Shown here: positions 16,402 through 25,122 of the stretch, piece by piece
How positions within the stretch are numbered: position 1 is the first letter of the stretch
Layout of the letters: each line of letters begins with the position of its first letter
NCBI GenBank assembly: GCA_023381895.1
Contig: JAMCTA010000057.1
Coordinates: 1 to 62,337, forward strand
Direction of reading: 5' to 3'
Origin: Chloroflexota bacterium
Lineage (GTDB): Bacteria > Chloroflexota > UBA4733
DNA: 62,337 bases
Program-made: the position numbers and the translations under genes
Notes under the pieces: generated by a model
The model's database searches: none
What the model was told of the DNA's origin: nothing
The model's input: only the letters and a program-made list of their open reading frames with translations

Positions 16402-17451
16402 TCAAAATCGCTGATCCAACTTGGCCAGCGCGCGCACGTCATCGAGAATGCGAGGTAGGTAGTCATCCCTGCGTTCGGGGATGGGTGATGGGCCGAGTGG
16501 ATCAGGCAGCGATGCACGTCGGGACCATGCTTCGAGCAGGTTCAGAATTCCCCATGCCACCGCATCCAGGCAGTATCCGCCTTCGAGCACACCAGCGATG
16601 CGGCCGTCACAGAGATCCCTTGCAAGCTCATACAGCGATGCGGCCACGGCGGTGACGCCTGCAACCGAGCAGCGCAAACCTGCTCCAAGGGCGTCGCGCT
16701 CGGCCCAGTGCGCATCATAGCCAGCCGAGCACAAGATGAGTTGGGGCGCAAAGCGTTCAGCGGCAGGGCGGATAACTTGTTGGAAGGACTGAGCGAAGGC
16801 ATTGTCTCCGGCACCTCTCGGTAGAGGGACGTTGATGGTTGTACCTGAACCTGCCCCGCGACCGTTCTCCAAGAGAGAGCCGGTACCGGGATAGATCGGG
16901 TGCTGATGAACCGAGATGAACAGCACCCGATCGTCTTCATAGAAAACGTCTTGGGTGCCATTGCCGTGATGCAAATCGAAGTCCACAATGAGGATACGGT
17001 CAAGTCCAGCAGTTTCGAGAGCCCAGCGCGCAGCGATAGCGACGTTGTTGAACAGACAGAAGCCCATCGAGTGCCGTGGCGTCGCATGGTGACCTGGTGG
17101 CCGCACTGCTGCGAAAGCGGGCTCTCCATCAAGGGCAGCCTTCGTGACTTCAATCGCCGCCCCTGCTGCAAGGAGCGCGATCTCATAGCTTTGTGGACCA
17201 ACAAGCGTAGGAGCGGTGTCGATGAGTCCTCCACCTTCCGCACACACGTGTTGCAGGAGACTGAGCACTTGCTGGTGATGCACCGCGAGGACTTGCTCAA
17301 CCGTTGCTGGCTTGGGCTGAATCACTGGATGGTGGAAGTTATGGTGCTGGGAGGTGAAGATCTCCCAAAAGTGCACCAGTCGGAGGGGTCTTTCAGCGAT
17401 CCCGGGAAAGTCATGCTTGAGGAAATCAGCGCTGTAGCAGAGCAATGTCAC
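16402..17451 (-). CDS. Histone-deacetylase-fold protein (acetoin utilisation/APAH type)
   Basis: This 349-residue member of the arginase/deacetylase fold has the metal and catalytic residues of zinc deacetylases: AAVRPPGHHATPRHSMGFC (His pair), LIVDFDLHHGNGTQDVFY (Asp and His ligands), FISVHQHPIYPGTG, CSAGYDAHWAERDALG (third ligand) and GVLEGGYCLDAV (the transition-state Tyr). The likely substrate is an acetylated lysine or a small acylated amine. GTG 17451, which fits the usual family N-terminus (VTLLCYSADFLKHDFPGIAE), is chosen; an ATG at 17493 with GGAG upstream is an alternative. It is divergent from secA. Confidence 0.85.
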   Translation of the reverse strand: MTLLCYSADFLKHDFPGIAERPLRLVHFWEIFTSQHHNFHHPVIQPKPATVEQVLAVHHQQVLSLLQHVCAEGGGLIDTAPTLVGPQSYEIALLAAGAAIEVTKAALDGEPAFAAVRPPGHHATPRHSMGFCLFNNVAIAARWALETAGLDRILIVDFDLHHGNGTQDVFYEDDRVLFISVHQHPIYPGTGSLLENGRGAGSGTTINVPLPRGAGDNAFAQSFQQVIRPAAERFAPQLILCSAGYDAHWAERDALGAGLRCSVAGVTAVAASLYELARDLCDGRIAGVLEGGYCLDAVAWGILNLLEAWSRRASLPDPLGPSPIPERRDDYLPRILDDVRALAKLDQRF

Positions 17452-17525
17452 GTGATGTCCCTTACGGTATCTCGGCCACCTTCTCAGGCGCATTACGCTC
17501 CAGTGAGGCTCAAGACAGAGCGCTG

Positions 17526-17531
17526 GTATAG
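17526..17531 (+). promoter_or_regulatory. Candidate -10 box for secA
   Basis: TATAGT in the divergent HDAC-secA intergenic stretch would give secA a leader of about 80 bases. No strong -35 is evident. Confidence 0.35.
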
Positions 17532-17618
17532 TAGCCCAAGGGAGGGCTGCTATTGTCCGGATTCCTTCCCACCCACTGATGAGCACAATGTCGAACGAGA
17601 ACTCGAGGAACGAATTCA

Positions 17619-20501
17619 ATGCCGAGTCTCTTAGGTCGGATCTTTGGCGACCCGAATATACGTGAGCTTCGTAAGCTCCAGCCGGTTGTTGACCGTGTCA
17701 ATAGTCTCCGTGGTGACTACGAGCGGCTGAGCGAAGCAGAGCTCCGTGCAAAGACCGATGAGTTTCGACAGCGCTTTGCATCGGGCGAAACGCTAGATGA
17801 TCTGATGCCCGAGGCCTTTGCGGCGGTCCGAGAGGCAACTGGGCGGGCGCTGAATAAGCCACACTATGATGTCCAGATTCTGGCAGGGGTGGTACTGCAC
17901 CAGGGCAAGATCGCGGAGATGAAGACAGGCGAGGGCAAGACGCAGGTAGCTGTTCTCGCGCTCTACCTCAACGCGTTGACGGGCCGGGGCTGTCATCTTG
18001 TCACACCGAATGATTACCTGGCCAGGCTCGGTGGTGGATGGATGGGGCCGATCTATCACATGCTCGGCATGACCGTGGGCGTTATCTATCCATTCTTTGC
18101 CGGCGTCTATGATCCGACGTTTGAGGATCCGACGCCGCACGGAGACGACCGCCTCTTGCACTGGCGTCCGGCCACGCGCCGGGAGGCCTACCTCGCTGAC
18201 GTAATCTATGGCACGAACAATGAGTTCGGCTTTGACTACCTTCGTGACAATCTCGCGAAGACCCTTGATGCAAAAGTACAGCGGGAGCTGTACTTTGCCA
18301 TTGTCGATGAGGTTGACAACATTCTCATCGATGAAGCACGGACACCGCTCATCATCTCGGCTCCTGCAGAGGAGTCAGCAGAACTCTATTACCAGTTCGC
18401 CAAAATCGTCCGGCAGCTGCGTCAGGATGAGGATTACACCATCGACGAGCGAACGCAGGCGGTGTCCTTCACCGATGAAGGTACTGAAAAGGTCGAGAAG
18501 GCGCTGAAGATCGACAACCTCTACGCCGAGGGCAACTTCTTTCTCGCACGCATTGCGGACGCAGCCTTGAAGGCGCACGTCTTGAAGCGCCGCGATAGAG
18601 ACTACGTGGTTCGCAACAACGAGGTAATCATCGTTGATGAGTTTACCGGCCGGATGATGATTGGCCGGCGTTGGAGTGAGGGGCTGCACCAGGCTGTGGA
18701 GGCCAAGGAGGGGCTACCCGTACAACCAGAAAACCGGACCTGGGCGACGATCACCTTTCAGAACTACTTTCGCCTGTACGAGAAGCTCGCTGGCATGACC
18801 GGCACCGCCGCAACGGAGGCCGAGGAGTTTCTGAAAATTTACGGTCTCGAAACGCTCGTTGTTCCCACGCATCGCCCCATGATTCGCAGAGACTTACCGG
18901 ACTTTGTCTTCAAGACTGAATCTTCAAAGTTCAAGGCGGTCGTCAGGGAGATCGAGGAGATGCATCAGCAGGATCGGCCCGTGCTTGTTGGGACGACCTC
19001 GATTGAGAAGTCGGAGCAACTCTCGACGCTCTTGCGGGAACGGGCTATAACCCACAGCGTGCTCAATGCCAAGTACCACGAGCAGGAAGCAGCGATCATC
19101 GCACAGGCAGGTCAGCCTGGGGCCGTCACCATTGCAACCAACATGGCAGGCCGGGGAACAGATATCGTCCTGGGTTCGAGTGTGGCAGGGTTGGGGGGGC
19201 TGCATATTATTGGCACCGAACGCCATGAGTCGCGGCGCATCGACAACCAGCTTCGCGGACGTGCTGGTCGTCAAGGTGACCCAGGGTCTTCACGCTTCTT
19301 CGTGTCACTCGAGGATGAGCTGATGCGCCGGTTTGGGTCAGATCGCATCGCCAGCATCATGAACTGGTTGAAGATGCCAGAAGATGAGCCAATTGAGCAT
19401 GCCACGGTAACCAAGGCGATTGAAAGCGCTCAGGTCAAGGTCGAAGGTTACAACTTTGACATTCGGAAGCACGTCGTGGAGTACGACGACGTTATGAATG
19501 AGCAGCGCGCCTTTATCTACGCAGATCGAAACCGTGTGCTGCGTGGGGAGGACATGCGAGAGTACGTCCTCTCGCTGCTTGACCGGCACGTCAACAGTCT
19601 CGTCGAGGCGAACGTGCACGGCTCATTCTCGGAAGATTGGGATCTCGAGGGATTAGTCGCTAACCTTTCTGAGATCACATCCCTCCCTACGGATGTCACT
19701 CCAGATGCGCTGGCACAGCTCAGCCGTGAAGAACTCGAAGAGCATCTACTTCAGGTGGTCCATGCCGCCTATGAGCAGCGTGAAGAGCAGCTGCGACAAG
19801 TGCTGCTCGGGGCCCACATACAGCTGCGGGAATTCATTCTGTTGCTCGTGAGGCGCCAGGTCCGCCGTCTCGCGCACGATCTCGAACTTTCTGGGGCTAG
19901 CTCTGAGGAAGATCGGGCGGTACTGCTTGAGCAGGTCAGTCATCAGCTCCCCACGATTCCTCCGAGCGATGGTCTCCCCACCGACTTTGACAGCTTGGAA
20001 GAGGCGATTGTGCAGGGCTACGCCGCCCTGTACGATCAGGATCCCGCGCAGTTCAACGGAGTGCTTATGCGCGAGTTCGAGCGTCAGGTCATCTTGAATG
20101 TGGTCGATATGCTGTGGGTGGAGCACCTGACGGCGATGGACGACCTTCGCGAAGGAATCGGTCTACGGGCATTTGGGCAGCGTAACCCCCTATTTGAATA
20201 CCAGCGTGAGGCCCACGAGCTCTGGGAGCGCCTCGTTGCTGCAATTAGCGCCCAGATCGTGCAGAATGTCTTCCGCATGGGGCTGCGGATCGAGCTGACC
20301 CAGCAGGAAGCTGCCTCGCCTGATGGACTGCAGGTCAACCGCGACGACGGGCAAGCGGTGCAGGGAAAACGACGTGTAAGCAGCACCAACGGGTCGGTCG
20401 AGAATGGTCTCACCCGCCGTGGTAACGGAAGCTCAAGCGGTCCTGGGGAGAAGACATCAAAGGCGCGCACCCGCTCCGCGCGCTCACGAAATCGTCACTA
20501 A
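17619..20501 (+). CDS. secA: Preprotein translocase ATPase SecA
   Basis: SecA drives post-translational export through SecYEG. The protein is 960 residues, longer than the usual 840-900. Walker A is MKTGEGKT (101-108); the DEAD-type box is IVDEVDNILIDEARTPLIIS (around 229-248). Helicase motifs ITFQNYFRLYEKLAGMTGTA and TNMAGRGTDIVLG, then GTERHESRRIDNQLRGRAGR, are intact. An insert at about 157-187 (PFFAGVYDPTFEDPTPHGDD) precedes VIYGTNNEFGFDYLRD, and a longer helical insert splits the C-terminal helical scaffold before MDDLREGIGLRAFGQRNPL. The zinc-binding C-terminus (CxCxSGxxxxCH) is absent; the tail is basic and disordered, so SecB-type binding through that motif is unlikely. Confidence 0.96.
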   Translation: MPSLLGRIFGDPNIRELRKLQPVVDRVNSLRGDYERLSEAELRAKTDEFRQRFASGETLDDLMPEAFAAVREATGRALNKPHYDVQILAGVVLHQGKIAEMKTGEGKTQVAVLALYLNALTGRGCHLVTPNDYLARLGGGWMGPIYHMLGMTVGVIYPFFAGVYDPTFEDPTPHGDDRLLHWRPATRREAYLADVIYGTNNEFGFDYLRDNLAKTLDAKVQRELYFAIVDEVDNILIDEARTPLIISAPAEESAELYYQFAKIVRQLRQDEDYTIDERTQAVSFTDEGTEKVEKALKIDNLYAEGNFFLARIADAALKAHVLKRRDRDYVVRNNEVIIVDEFTGRMMIGRRWSEGLHQAVEAKEGLPVQPENRTWATITFQNYFRLYEKLAGMTGTAATEAEEFLKIYGLETLVVPTHRPMIRRDLPDFVFKTESSKFKAVVREIEEMHQQDRPVLVGTTSIEKSEQLSTLLRERAITHSVLNAKYHEQEAAIIAQAGQPGAVTIATNMAGRGTDIVLGSSVAGLGGLHIIGTERHESRRIDNQLRGRAGRQGDPGSSRFFVSLEDELMRRFGSDRIASIMNWLKMPEDEPIEHATVTKAIESAQVKVEGYNFDIRKHVVEYDDVMNEQRAFIYADRNRVLRGEDMREYVLSLLDRHVNSLVEANVHGSFSEDWDLEGLVANLSEITSLPTDVTPDALAQLSREELEEHLLQVVHAAYEQREEQLRQVLLGAHIQLREFILLLVRRQVRRLAHDLELSGASSEEDRAVLLEQVSHQLPTIPPSDGLPTDFDSLEEAIVQGYAALYDQDPAQFNGVLMREFERQVILNVVDMLWVEHLTAMDDLREGIGLRAFGQRNPLFEYQREAHELWERLVAAISAQIVQNVFRMGLRIELTQQEAASPDGLQVNRDDGQAVQGKRRVSSTNGSVENGLTRRGNGSSSGPGEKTSKARTRSARSRNRH

Positions 20502-20682
20502 CCCCAGATGTGGCCAATACGAAGCAGACTCATTACGAGCGAGACGGCGTTTCTGTTGTTGGCACCGATAGGATCAGCTTTAGATGCTGTCGCTGCTCAG
20601 AGTGCTCTTCGTGTGGTGAGAGAGCACTCCGCCATCATGCCGGCGAGAGACGTGGACGGACCGGAGGCAAGTGAGCGGTTGA

Positions 20683-20901
20683 TCAGTTGTGGCAGGAGCA
20701 GTGACCGCCGCAGGCGCAACCACCGGAGCTTGAACCGGCCTCGACGGCAACGCCGCGCGGAGCCGCGAACACGCTGAGGAGCCGTTTCACGCGAGCACTA
20801 CCGCAAGTGGTGCACGGTATGACAGTATCAGCTTTGCTCGCGGGACGGAGCTCTTCATAGCGCTCATTGCACTCGAGACACACGTACTCGTACAGTGGCA
20901 T
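20683..20901 (-). CDS. FmdB-type zinc-ribbon protein
   Basis: This 72-residue protein opens with MPLYEYVCLECNERYEELR, the signature of the FmdB/CxxC_CXXC_SSSS family, followed by IPCTTCGSARVKRLLSVF. The tail is unusual, ending GGCACGGHCSCHN with four Cys and two His that could bind a second metal. GGGAGG precedes the ATG. FmdB proteins are of unclear function and were first linked to formamidase operons. A -10 like TATACT lies between it and the response regulator gene upstream. The 180 bases from secA's stop to this gene's stop hold nothing recognised. Confidence 0.8.
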   Translation of the reverse strand: MPLYEYVCLECNERYEELRPASKADTVIPCTTCGSARVKRLLSVFAAPRGVAVEAGSSSGGCACGGHCSCHN

Positions 20902-20947
20902 CGTCTGGCAACCTCCCTACCTTGGATAGTATACGCTTCTCCTCACA

Positions 20948-21658
20948 TCACGGAGTGATACGCAGATAATATCCGACAGCGGTGCGTGTCATAATGAGTT
21001 GCGGATGCTCTGGATCGGCCTCGATCTTCTGACGCAGGCGGCTGATATAGAGTCTCACGTGTTGTGTTTCACTGCTGTATTCTGGGCCCCACACATTGAG
21101 AAGGATTTCTTCGTTCGTCACGACGTTACCCGTCCGAAGCGCGAGTTGCTCGAGCAGGCGGTACTCCGTGGGACTAAGGCGGACCTCCCGGCCTCGAACT
21201 GTGACCGTGTGGGATCCAAGATCAATGTGGAGATCACCACTCGTAATGTGAGTGAACTGGGGCAGTTCTGCAGGCTTCTGCGCGCGCCGCAGCACTGCAC
21301 GGATGCGTGCAAAGAGCTCCGGGATGCCAAATGGCTTCGTGAGGTAGTCGTCGGCGCCCGCATCGAGCCCAGTGACCTTGTCTTGCTCCGCGGCTTTGGC
21401 GGTCAACATAATGATGGGTGCTGATGAGAACGTGCGGATGTGTCGGCAGACTTCGAAACCGTCCCACCCTGGAAGCCCGACATCGAGCAGTATGAGGTCT
21501 GGCCTCTGAGCTTCTGCGAGACGGACCGCAGTGGGTCCATCGGGGGCTTCGATGGTGCGGAAGTGGTCGCGCTCGAGGTTAAACTTGAGCACGCGCACAT
21601 AGCGTGGCTCATCATCCACAATGAGTACGAGGGGGGCAGGGGAGTCGTGTGCACTCAT
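20948..21658 (-). CDS. OmpR/PhoB-family response regulator
   Basis: The protein has 236 residues from ATG 21658. The receiver domain has the acidic pocket VLIVDDEP, phosphoacceptor Asp in DLILLDVGLPGWDGF, Thr in IIMLTAKA and Lys in DDYLTKPFG. The C-terminal winged helix has LSPTEYRLLEQLALRTGNVV and THVRLYISRL-like text (TQHVRLYISRLRQKIE). The dimer-interface alpha4-beta5-alpha5 residues look typical. No histidine kinase gene is next to it, so it is an orphan in this window and its signal is unknown. A -10-like TAGAAT ends eight bases before the ATG, suggesting a leaderless or nearly leaderless mRNA. Confidence 0.9.
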   Translation of the reverse strand: MSAHDSPAPLVLIVDDEPRYVRVLKFNLERDHFRTIEAPDGPTAVRLAEAQRPDLILLDVGLPGWDGFEVCRHIRTFSSAPIIMLTAKAAEQDKVTGLDAGADDYLTKPFGIPELFARIRAVLRRAQKPAELPQFTHITSGDLHIDLGSHTVTVRGREVRLSPTEYRLLEQLALRTGNVVTNEEILLNVWGPEYSSETQHVRLYISRLRQKIEADPEHPQLIMTRTAVGYYLRITP

Positions 21659-21666
21659 ACGGAGGG

Positions 21667-21672
21667 ATTCTA
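21667..21672 (-). promoter_or_regulatory. -10 box for leaderless response-regulator mRNA
   Basis: The minus strand reads TAGAAT, then eight bases, then ATG 21658. No Shine-Dalgarno fits in that space. Confidence 0.45.
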
Positions 21673-21788
21673 GCAGACAGTGGCGCAGATCGCAGCCAGA
21701 ACCGGGTGGAGGATGTTCGGCCACCTCCCAAGGGAGCTCTCACAAGAGATACAAGACCGCCTGTCGTGAGCAGATGGACAGTCCATTC

Positions 21789-22850
21789 CTATGACGAACG
21801 GCGTGACAGAGCTTCCAGAAAGTCGTGGAGAAACCGACGACCCGAGGCAGTGAGCCAGGGACTGGCGAGCGCGGATCGGGCCGTGGTGATGCAGCCCTGA
21901 ATCTCCTGTTCGCAGCGCGCGCGCGAGCCGCTCTTGTCGAGCAGTTCCTGGGCGATAACGACGCCCTGTGGGGTCAGCTCCGGATTGCCGAGCAATTTGC
22001 GCAAGTCGGAAGCAAACGGTCCTTGCAGGGCGTGGACTGTGAGCAGGGTGCGCTTCCCTTCACGCAGGTCAGCACCTACGGACTTGCCGGTGTCTTCTTG
22101 ACGTCCGAACGCTCCGAGAAGATCATCTTGCAGCTGATAGGCGATTCCCAGAGGGACGGCGAATTCAGTGAGCGCTGCGAGTTGTTCCACGCTGGCTCCC
22201 GCGAGCAAGGCCCCAATGTGCAGCGGCCCTTCGATAGTGTACTTCGCTGTCTTGTGCTTGTGAATGAGCAGCACACGCTCAGGAGTCACTGTGGGCTGAA
22301 TCTCTGCTAGAACATCAAGCTGTTCACCGTAGCCTGTCGCCTTGGCCACGCGGGTCAGGGCAGTAACCGCCCGCCCGACGTGACTCGGAGGAAACTCTAC
22401 CGTGCTCAGCGCTTGCACAGCGAGCATCGCGGCAATATCGCCGGCGAGGATTCCGAGCGAGGCGCCATAGCGATCAGCCTCAGTAGTGTCATAACTCGCT
22501 GCGACCCAGGCACGGCTGTTCTCGTGAACGGTAGGTACGCCGTGACGGATCGTATCGCGGTCGATAATGTCATCGTGCACCAGCAAGAAGGCGTGCAGGA
22601 GTTCGACAGCGCCAGCGGCAGGTATGAGCTTGCACTCCGCCTCTGCAGTGAGAGGCTGGCAACTCTCGTATCCCGCAAACACGAGCGCAGCCCGGAGGCG
22701 TTTTCCACCAGCAAGGACGAACTGGCGGATCTCGCGGACGAGCTCACCTGATTCAGGGGCAATGGCTGCCGCTTCGCGGTGCTCCTCAGCGAGAAACCCA
22801 GCTAGCCACTGCTCGACAAGAGCTTTGCGATGGGTAAGTATATGGATAAT
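21789..22850 (-). CDS. Polyprenyl diphosphate synthase, start unclear
   Basis: This trans-isoprenyl diphosphate synthase condenses IPP with allylic diphosphates. The first Asp-rich motif is LLVHDDIIDRDTIRHG; the second is YQLQDDLLGAFG, with the third Asp replaced by Gly. KTAKYTIEGPLHIGALLAG is also conserved. The first ATG/GTG/TTG in frame is GTG 22682, which would remove the substrate-binding GGKRLRAAL; that motif is encoded just upstream in the same open frame, which continues to a stop at 22890-22892 with no ATG, GTG or TTG at all. I place a non-canonical ATT start at 22850 (353 aa) as the least bad choice. A frameshift or an error is equally possible. Chain length specificity cannot be told. 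Confidence 0.75.
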   Translation of the reverse strand: MIHILTHRKALVEQWLAGFLAEEHREAAAIAPESGELVREIRQFVLAGGKRLRAALVFAGYESCQPLTAEAECKLIPAAGAVELLHAFLLVHDDIIDRDTIRHGVPTVHENSRAWVAASYDTTEADRYGASLGILAGDIAAMLAVQALSTVEFPPSHVGRAVTALTRVAKATGYGEQLDVLAEIQPTVTPERVLLIHKHKTAKYTIEGPLHIGALLAGASVEQLAALTEFAVPLGIAYQLQDDLLGAFGRQEDTGKSVGADLREGKRTLLTVHALQGPFASDLRKLLGNPELTPQGVVIAQELLDKSGSRARCEQEIQGCITTARSALASPWLTASGRRFLHDFLEALSRRSS

Positions 22851-22939
22851 GGAGGGCGAGAAAGGTTCCTGCGCGGAATGTACGTGTATCTACGTCGCCT
22901 TCCCAGCCGTTACCGGACTCTAACGGATTCTACCGAAGT

Positions 22940-22958
22940 CACGCCCCGTTCGGGCGTG
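22940..22958. repeat. 7-bp hairpin between polyprenyl synthase and aroQ
   Basis: CACGCCC and GGGCGTG flank a five-base loop, without a T-tract on either side. It lies in the divergent intergenic space and might be an operator. Confidence 0.35.
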
Positions 22959-23023
22959 GCCTAGTAAACCAGCTTGGCTCGTGCCGGCTAGGAGGCGATT
23001 CCACTAAGAAGAGCGCCGCTTGC

Positions 23024-23029
23024 TATACT
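23024..23029 (+). promoter_or_regulatory. Candidate extended -10 for aroQ
   Basis: TGC directly precedes TATACT, fitting an extended -10 promoter. The predicted leader is about 20 bases and contains GAGGGGG. Confidence 0.45.
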
Positions 23030-23054
23030 CAGCAGCCGTGAGGGGGCTAGTTCC

Positions 23055-23501
23055 GTGCGAATTCTAGTGTTACATGGTCCCAATTTGAACCTGTTTGGTC
23101 GGCGCGAGCCGCACATTTATGGTCGAGTCACCCTCGCCGAGATCGATGAGCATCTCAGGGCGCTAGCGAGCGATCTGCACTGTGAGCTGGTGATCAAGCA
23201 ATCGAACCATGAAGGTGATCTGATCGACTTCTTCCACCAGCACATCGACGATGCGGTCGGAGCCCTCATCAATCCGGGGGGCTTTACACAGTACAGTGTC
23301 GCTCTGCATGACTGCATCAAGGCGATGCCGTTCCCAGTGATAGAAGTGCATCTCTCCAATCTGGCTGCTCGCGAAGAGTGGCGTCATCATTCGATTATTG
23401 CGCCTGCCTGTCACGGCTCTGTCGTTGGACTGGGTTGGCGGAGCTACACAGCAGCCCTACGTGCCTTGGTGGAGATTGTGACCGAAGGCACGAGCGCGTA
23501 G
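23055..23501 (+). CDS. aroQ: 3-dehydroquinate dehydratase, type II
   Basis: This dodecameric type II enzyme of the shikimate pathway converts 3-dehydroquinate to 3-dehydroshikimate. At 148 residues it has family length. LVLHGPNLNLFGRREPHIYG has the catalytic Arg and Tyr, KQSNHEGDLIDFFH the conserved Asn and Glu, INPGGFTQYSVALHDCI the substrate-binding loop, and EVHLSNLAAREEWRHHS the catalytic His region. Start is GTG 23055, with AGGGGG upstream. Other shikimate genes are not in the window. It stands alone, followed by 246 bases without a gene. Confidence 0.96.
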   Translation: MRILVLHGPNLNLFGRREPHIYGRVTLAEIDEHLRALASDLHCELVIKQSNHEGDLIDFFHQHIDDAVGALINPGGFTQYSVALHDCIKAMPFPVIEVHLSNLAAREEWRHHSIIAPACHGSVVGLGWRSYTAALRALVEIVTEGTSA

Positions 23502-23747
23502 GCTGTTGCCGTGCTGTTGCTATCGTCGGCACTTGTGCCGCGGTACGCCATCGTACGTTATGCTTATCTGTTGTCGCGAGTCCTTTGAAGTGCGTGGCTT
23601 ACTTTGAGGAGACTGCGCGCCGCGCGCCTGATGAAAGTCGTACTCCCTCTCCCGCGAGAGTGGCGCAGCTTGGTGTGCGATGGGCGGATCATCCGCCACG
23701 GCTGATGGGCCACGAGGTTTGATTGGTAGAGGGTAGAGAAACACAGC
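23502..23747 (+). promoter_or_regulatory. Leader region of RG-rich protein gene, hairpin-forming
   Basis: The stretch has no credible reading frame. It can form GGCGG-ATCAT-CCGCC (23683-23697) and other GC-rich stems. No known riboswitch consensus was recognised. It could be a 5' leader of the gene at 23748. Confidence 0.3.
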
Positions 23748-24374
23748 ATGACTGCTAGAGATTCGCATAAGGACCGTGTTGAAGAAGCGGTCTCAGTTGA
23801 AGACGTAGAGCTTGAAGAACTAGAGGGTGCTGACCTCGAAACGGACGACGCCGAGGAAGCCGGTGAACTTGTGGAAGGTAAATCTGAAGACAATGGTGGA
23901 ATCACTCTCGTACTCAGCAGTGACCTACGCCGCCGCCTCATAAGGCGCGCAGAACGGTCGGGTGTTGCGGTCGAAGAGCTTGCCGAGGATCTCCTGAGTG
24001 TGGCGTTACGGCAGTCGTTCTTTGAGACGTTGCCGGACCTGCTCGCACGCGTAGAAAAGATCGAGAGACGTGTGGGTGAACTCAGCGGTCTGATCTCGCA
24101 ACGTGCTCAGAGTGATAGTGGCAGTAGCCAGCGGAGCTTCGGCGATCGAGGAGACGACTCGCGTCGTTCCTTCAGCCCGCGGGGGGACCGTCCCCGCTTC
24201 ACTCCGCGGTTTGGTGAAGATCGCGATCGCGGATTCGGGCCAGGTCGCACTGAGCGGGGTGGATCCTACGGCGGAGGCTTCGGGCGCTCCGACAGAGGCG
24301 GACGGTTTGATGACCGCGATGGACGTTCTCAGGGTGGTGATCGGCGAGGCTACTACGGCCGGGGCGATCGCTAG
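23748..24374 (+). CDS. Acidic/RG-rich protein of unknown function
   Basis: The 208 residues fall in three parts. Residues 1-48 are strongly acidic (VEDVELEELEGADLETDDAE). Residues 50-115 form a compact helical segment that reads like a short ribbon-helix-helix/anti-parallel coil (LVLSSDLRRRLIRRAERSGV; VEELAEDLLSVALRQSFFE). Residues 120-208 are a low-complexity tail rich in Arg, Gly, Asp, Ser and Phe with many RG, DR and GGF units (SYGGGFGRSDRGGRFDDRD). Such tails in RNA helicases and cold-shock proteins bind RNA or drive condensation. No catalytic domain is seen. An RNA-associated role is inferred from composition only. Confidence 0.7.
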   Translation: MTARDSHKDRVEEAVSVEDVELEELEGADLETDDAEEAGELVEGKSEDNGGITLVLSSDLRRRLIRRAERSGVAVEELAEDLLSVALRQSFFETLPDLLARVEKIERRVGELSGLISQRAQSDSGSSQRSFGDRGDDSRRSFSPRGDRPRFTPRFGEDRDRGFGPGRTERGGSYGGGFGRSDRGGRFDDRDGRSQGGDRRGYYGRGDR

Positions 24375-24446
24375 CTGAGGAGTTCGAGGGCGTGGCGTTC
24401 GCGTGACCGTGAGGGTGCTTCGCGCGGGCGCCATGTGGAGGCGTGA

Positions 24447-24965
24447 GTGAGTAGGCGCTGGTTCGACGTGCTGCCGTGGCCGGCGCGCCGGCTGATCAAG
24501 TTTGGTACGGTCGGAGCTAGCGGCGTCGTTATCAATGAGAGCCTGCTGTTCGCTGGCCGAGAGTTCCTGCATCTACCTCTTCTTGTCGCGTCAGTGATTG
24601 CCGTTGAGTGCTCAATCATTACGAACTTTCTCCTCAACGACCGTTGGACGTTCGGGCGCCAGCGGCCGCAGATTCAGCGCCTGCTCCAGTTCAATGCGGT
24701 ATCGCTCATTAGCCTGCTCATTAATGTGAGCGTGCTCGCATTCCTCGAGCACGTCACCTCACTGCACTACCTCATCGCGAACCCGGTCGCGATCCTCGTC
24801 GCCTTCGGTGTGAACTACTCGCTCAATACGTATTGGACATATGGTAGGGCGCTGGCACACACCGTTGACACCGAGCACATCCCTCAGCCAGGCGAAGATA
24901 CAGTATCGACCTGGGAGCGTGACGCCGCTCATCGCCCAATGAGCCCCAATGAGCAGCCCCAATGA
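24447..24965 (+). CDS. GtrA-family membrane protein
   Basis: This 172-residue protein has four predicted membrane helices: LIKFGTVGASGVVINESLLF, LPLLVASVIAVECSIITNFL, LLQFNAVSLISLLINVSVLA and ANPVAILVAFGVNYSLNTYW. The motif FLLNDRWTFG and the ending NTYWTYGR are typical of GtrA/DPMS family proteins, thought to move lipid-linked sugars across the membrane. Start is GTG 24447 with TGGAGG at five bases. The 3' end carries three CCAATGAG repeats at about 24937-24966. It stands apart from both polysaccharide loci. Confidence 0.85.
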   Translation: MSRRWFDVLPWPARRLIKFGTVGASGVVINESLLFAGREFLHLPLLVASVIAVECSIITNFLLNDRWTFGRQRPQIQRLLQFNAVSLISLLINVSVLAFLEHVTSLHYLIANPVAILVAFGVNYSLNTYWTYGRALAHTVDTEHIPQPGEDTVSTWERDAAHRPMSPNEQPQ

Positions 24966-25107
24966 GTATTGTGCAGAGCCTGATGTAGAGTCCATTGTTC
25001 TGGTTTGTCGTGCGGAGCACGGCAGCGAACCGCGATGGTAACTTCGGGGGATTTTATATTACGTTACGAAACAGCAATATGATACGTTCGGCAAGCTGTG
25101 GAAGGAC

Positions 25108-25113
25108 TATAAC
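25108..25113 (+). promoter_or_regulatory. -10 box for leaderless CAP-protein mRNA
   Basis: TATAAC is followed by nine bases and then GTG 25123, leaving no room for a Shine-Dalgarno after a normally placed transcription start. The surrounding 25040-25110 stretch is AT-richer than the neighbourhood. Confidence 0.5.
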
Positions 25114-25122
25114 TTAGCCGGC

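Noticed and set aside
23502..23747. Known riboswitch upstream of the RG-rich gene
   Set aside because: It has GC-rich stems but none of the TPP, SAM, cobalamin or c-di-GMP consensus cores that I could recognise.
24937..24966. Regulatory repeat of CCAATGAG
   Set aside because: Three short copies lie within the coding end of the GtrA gene with uneven spacing; likely chance or slippage.
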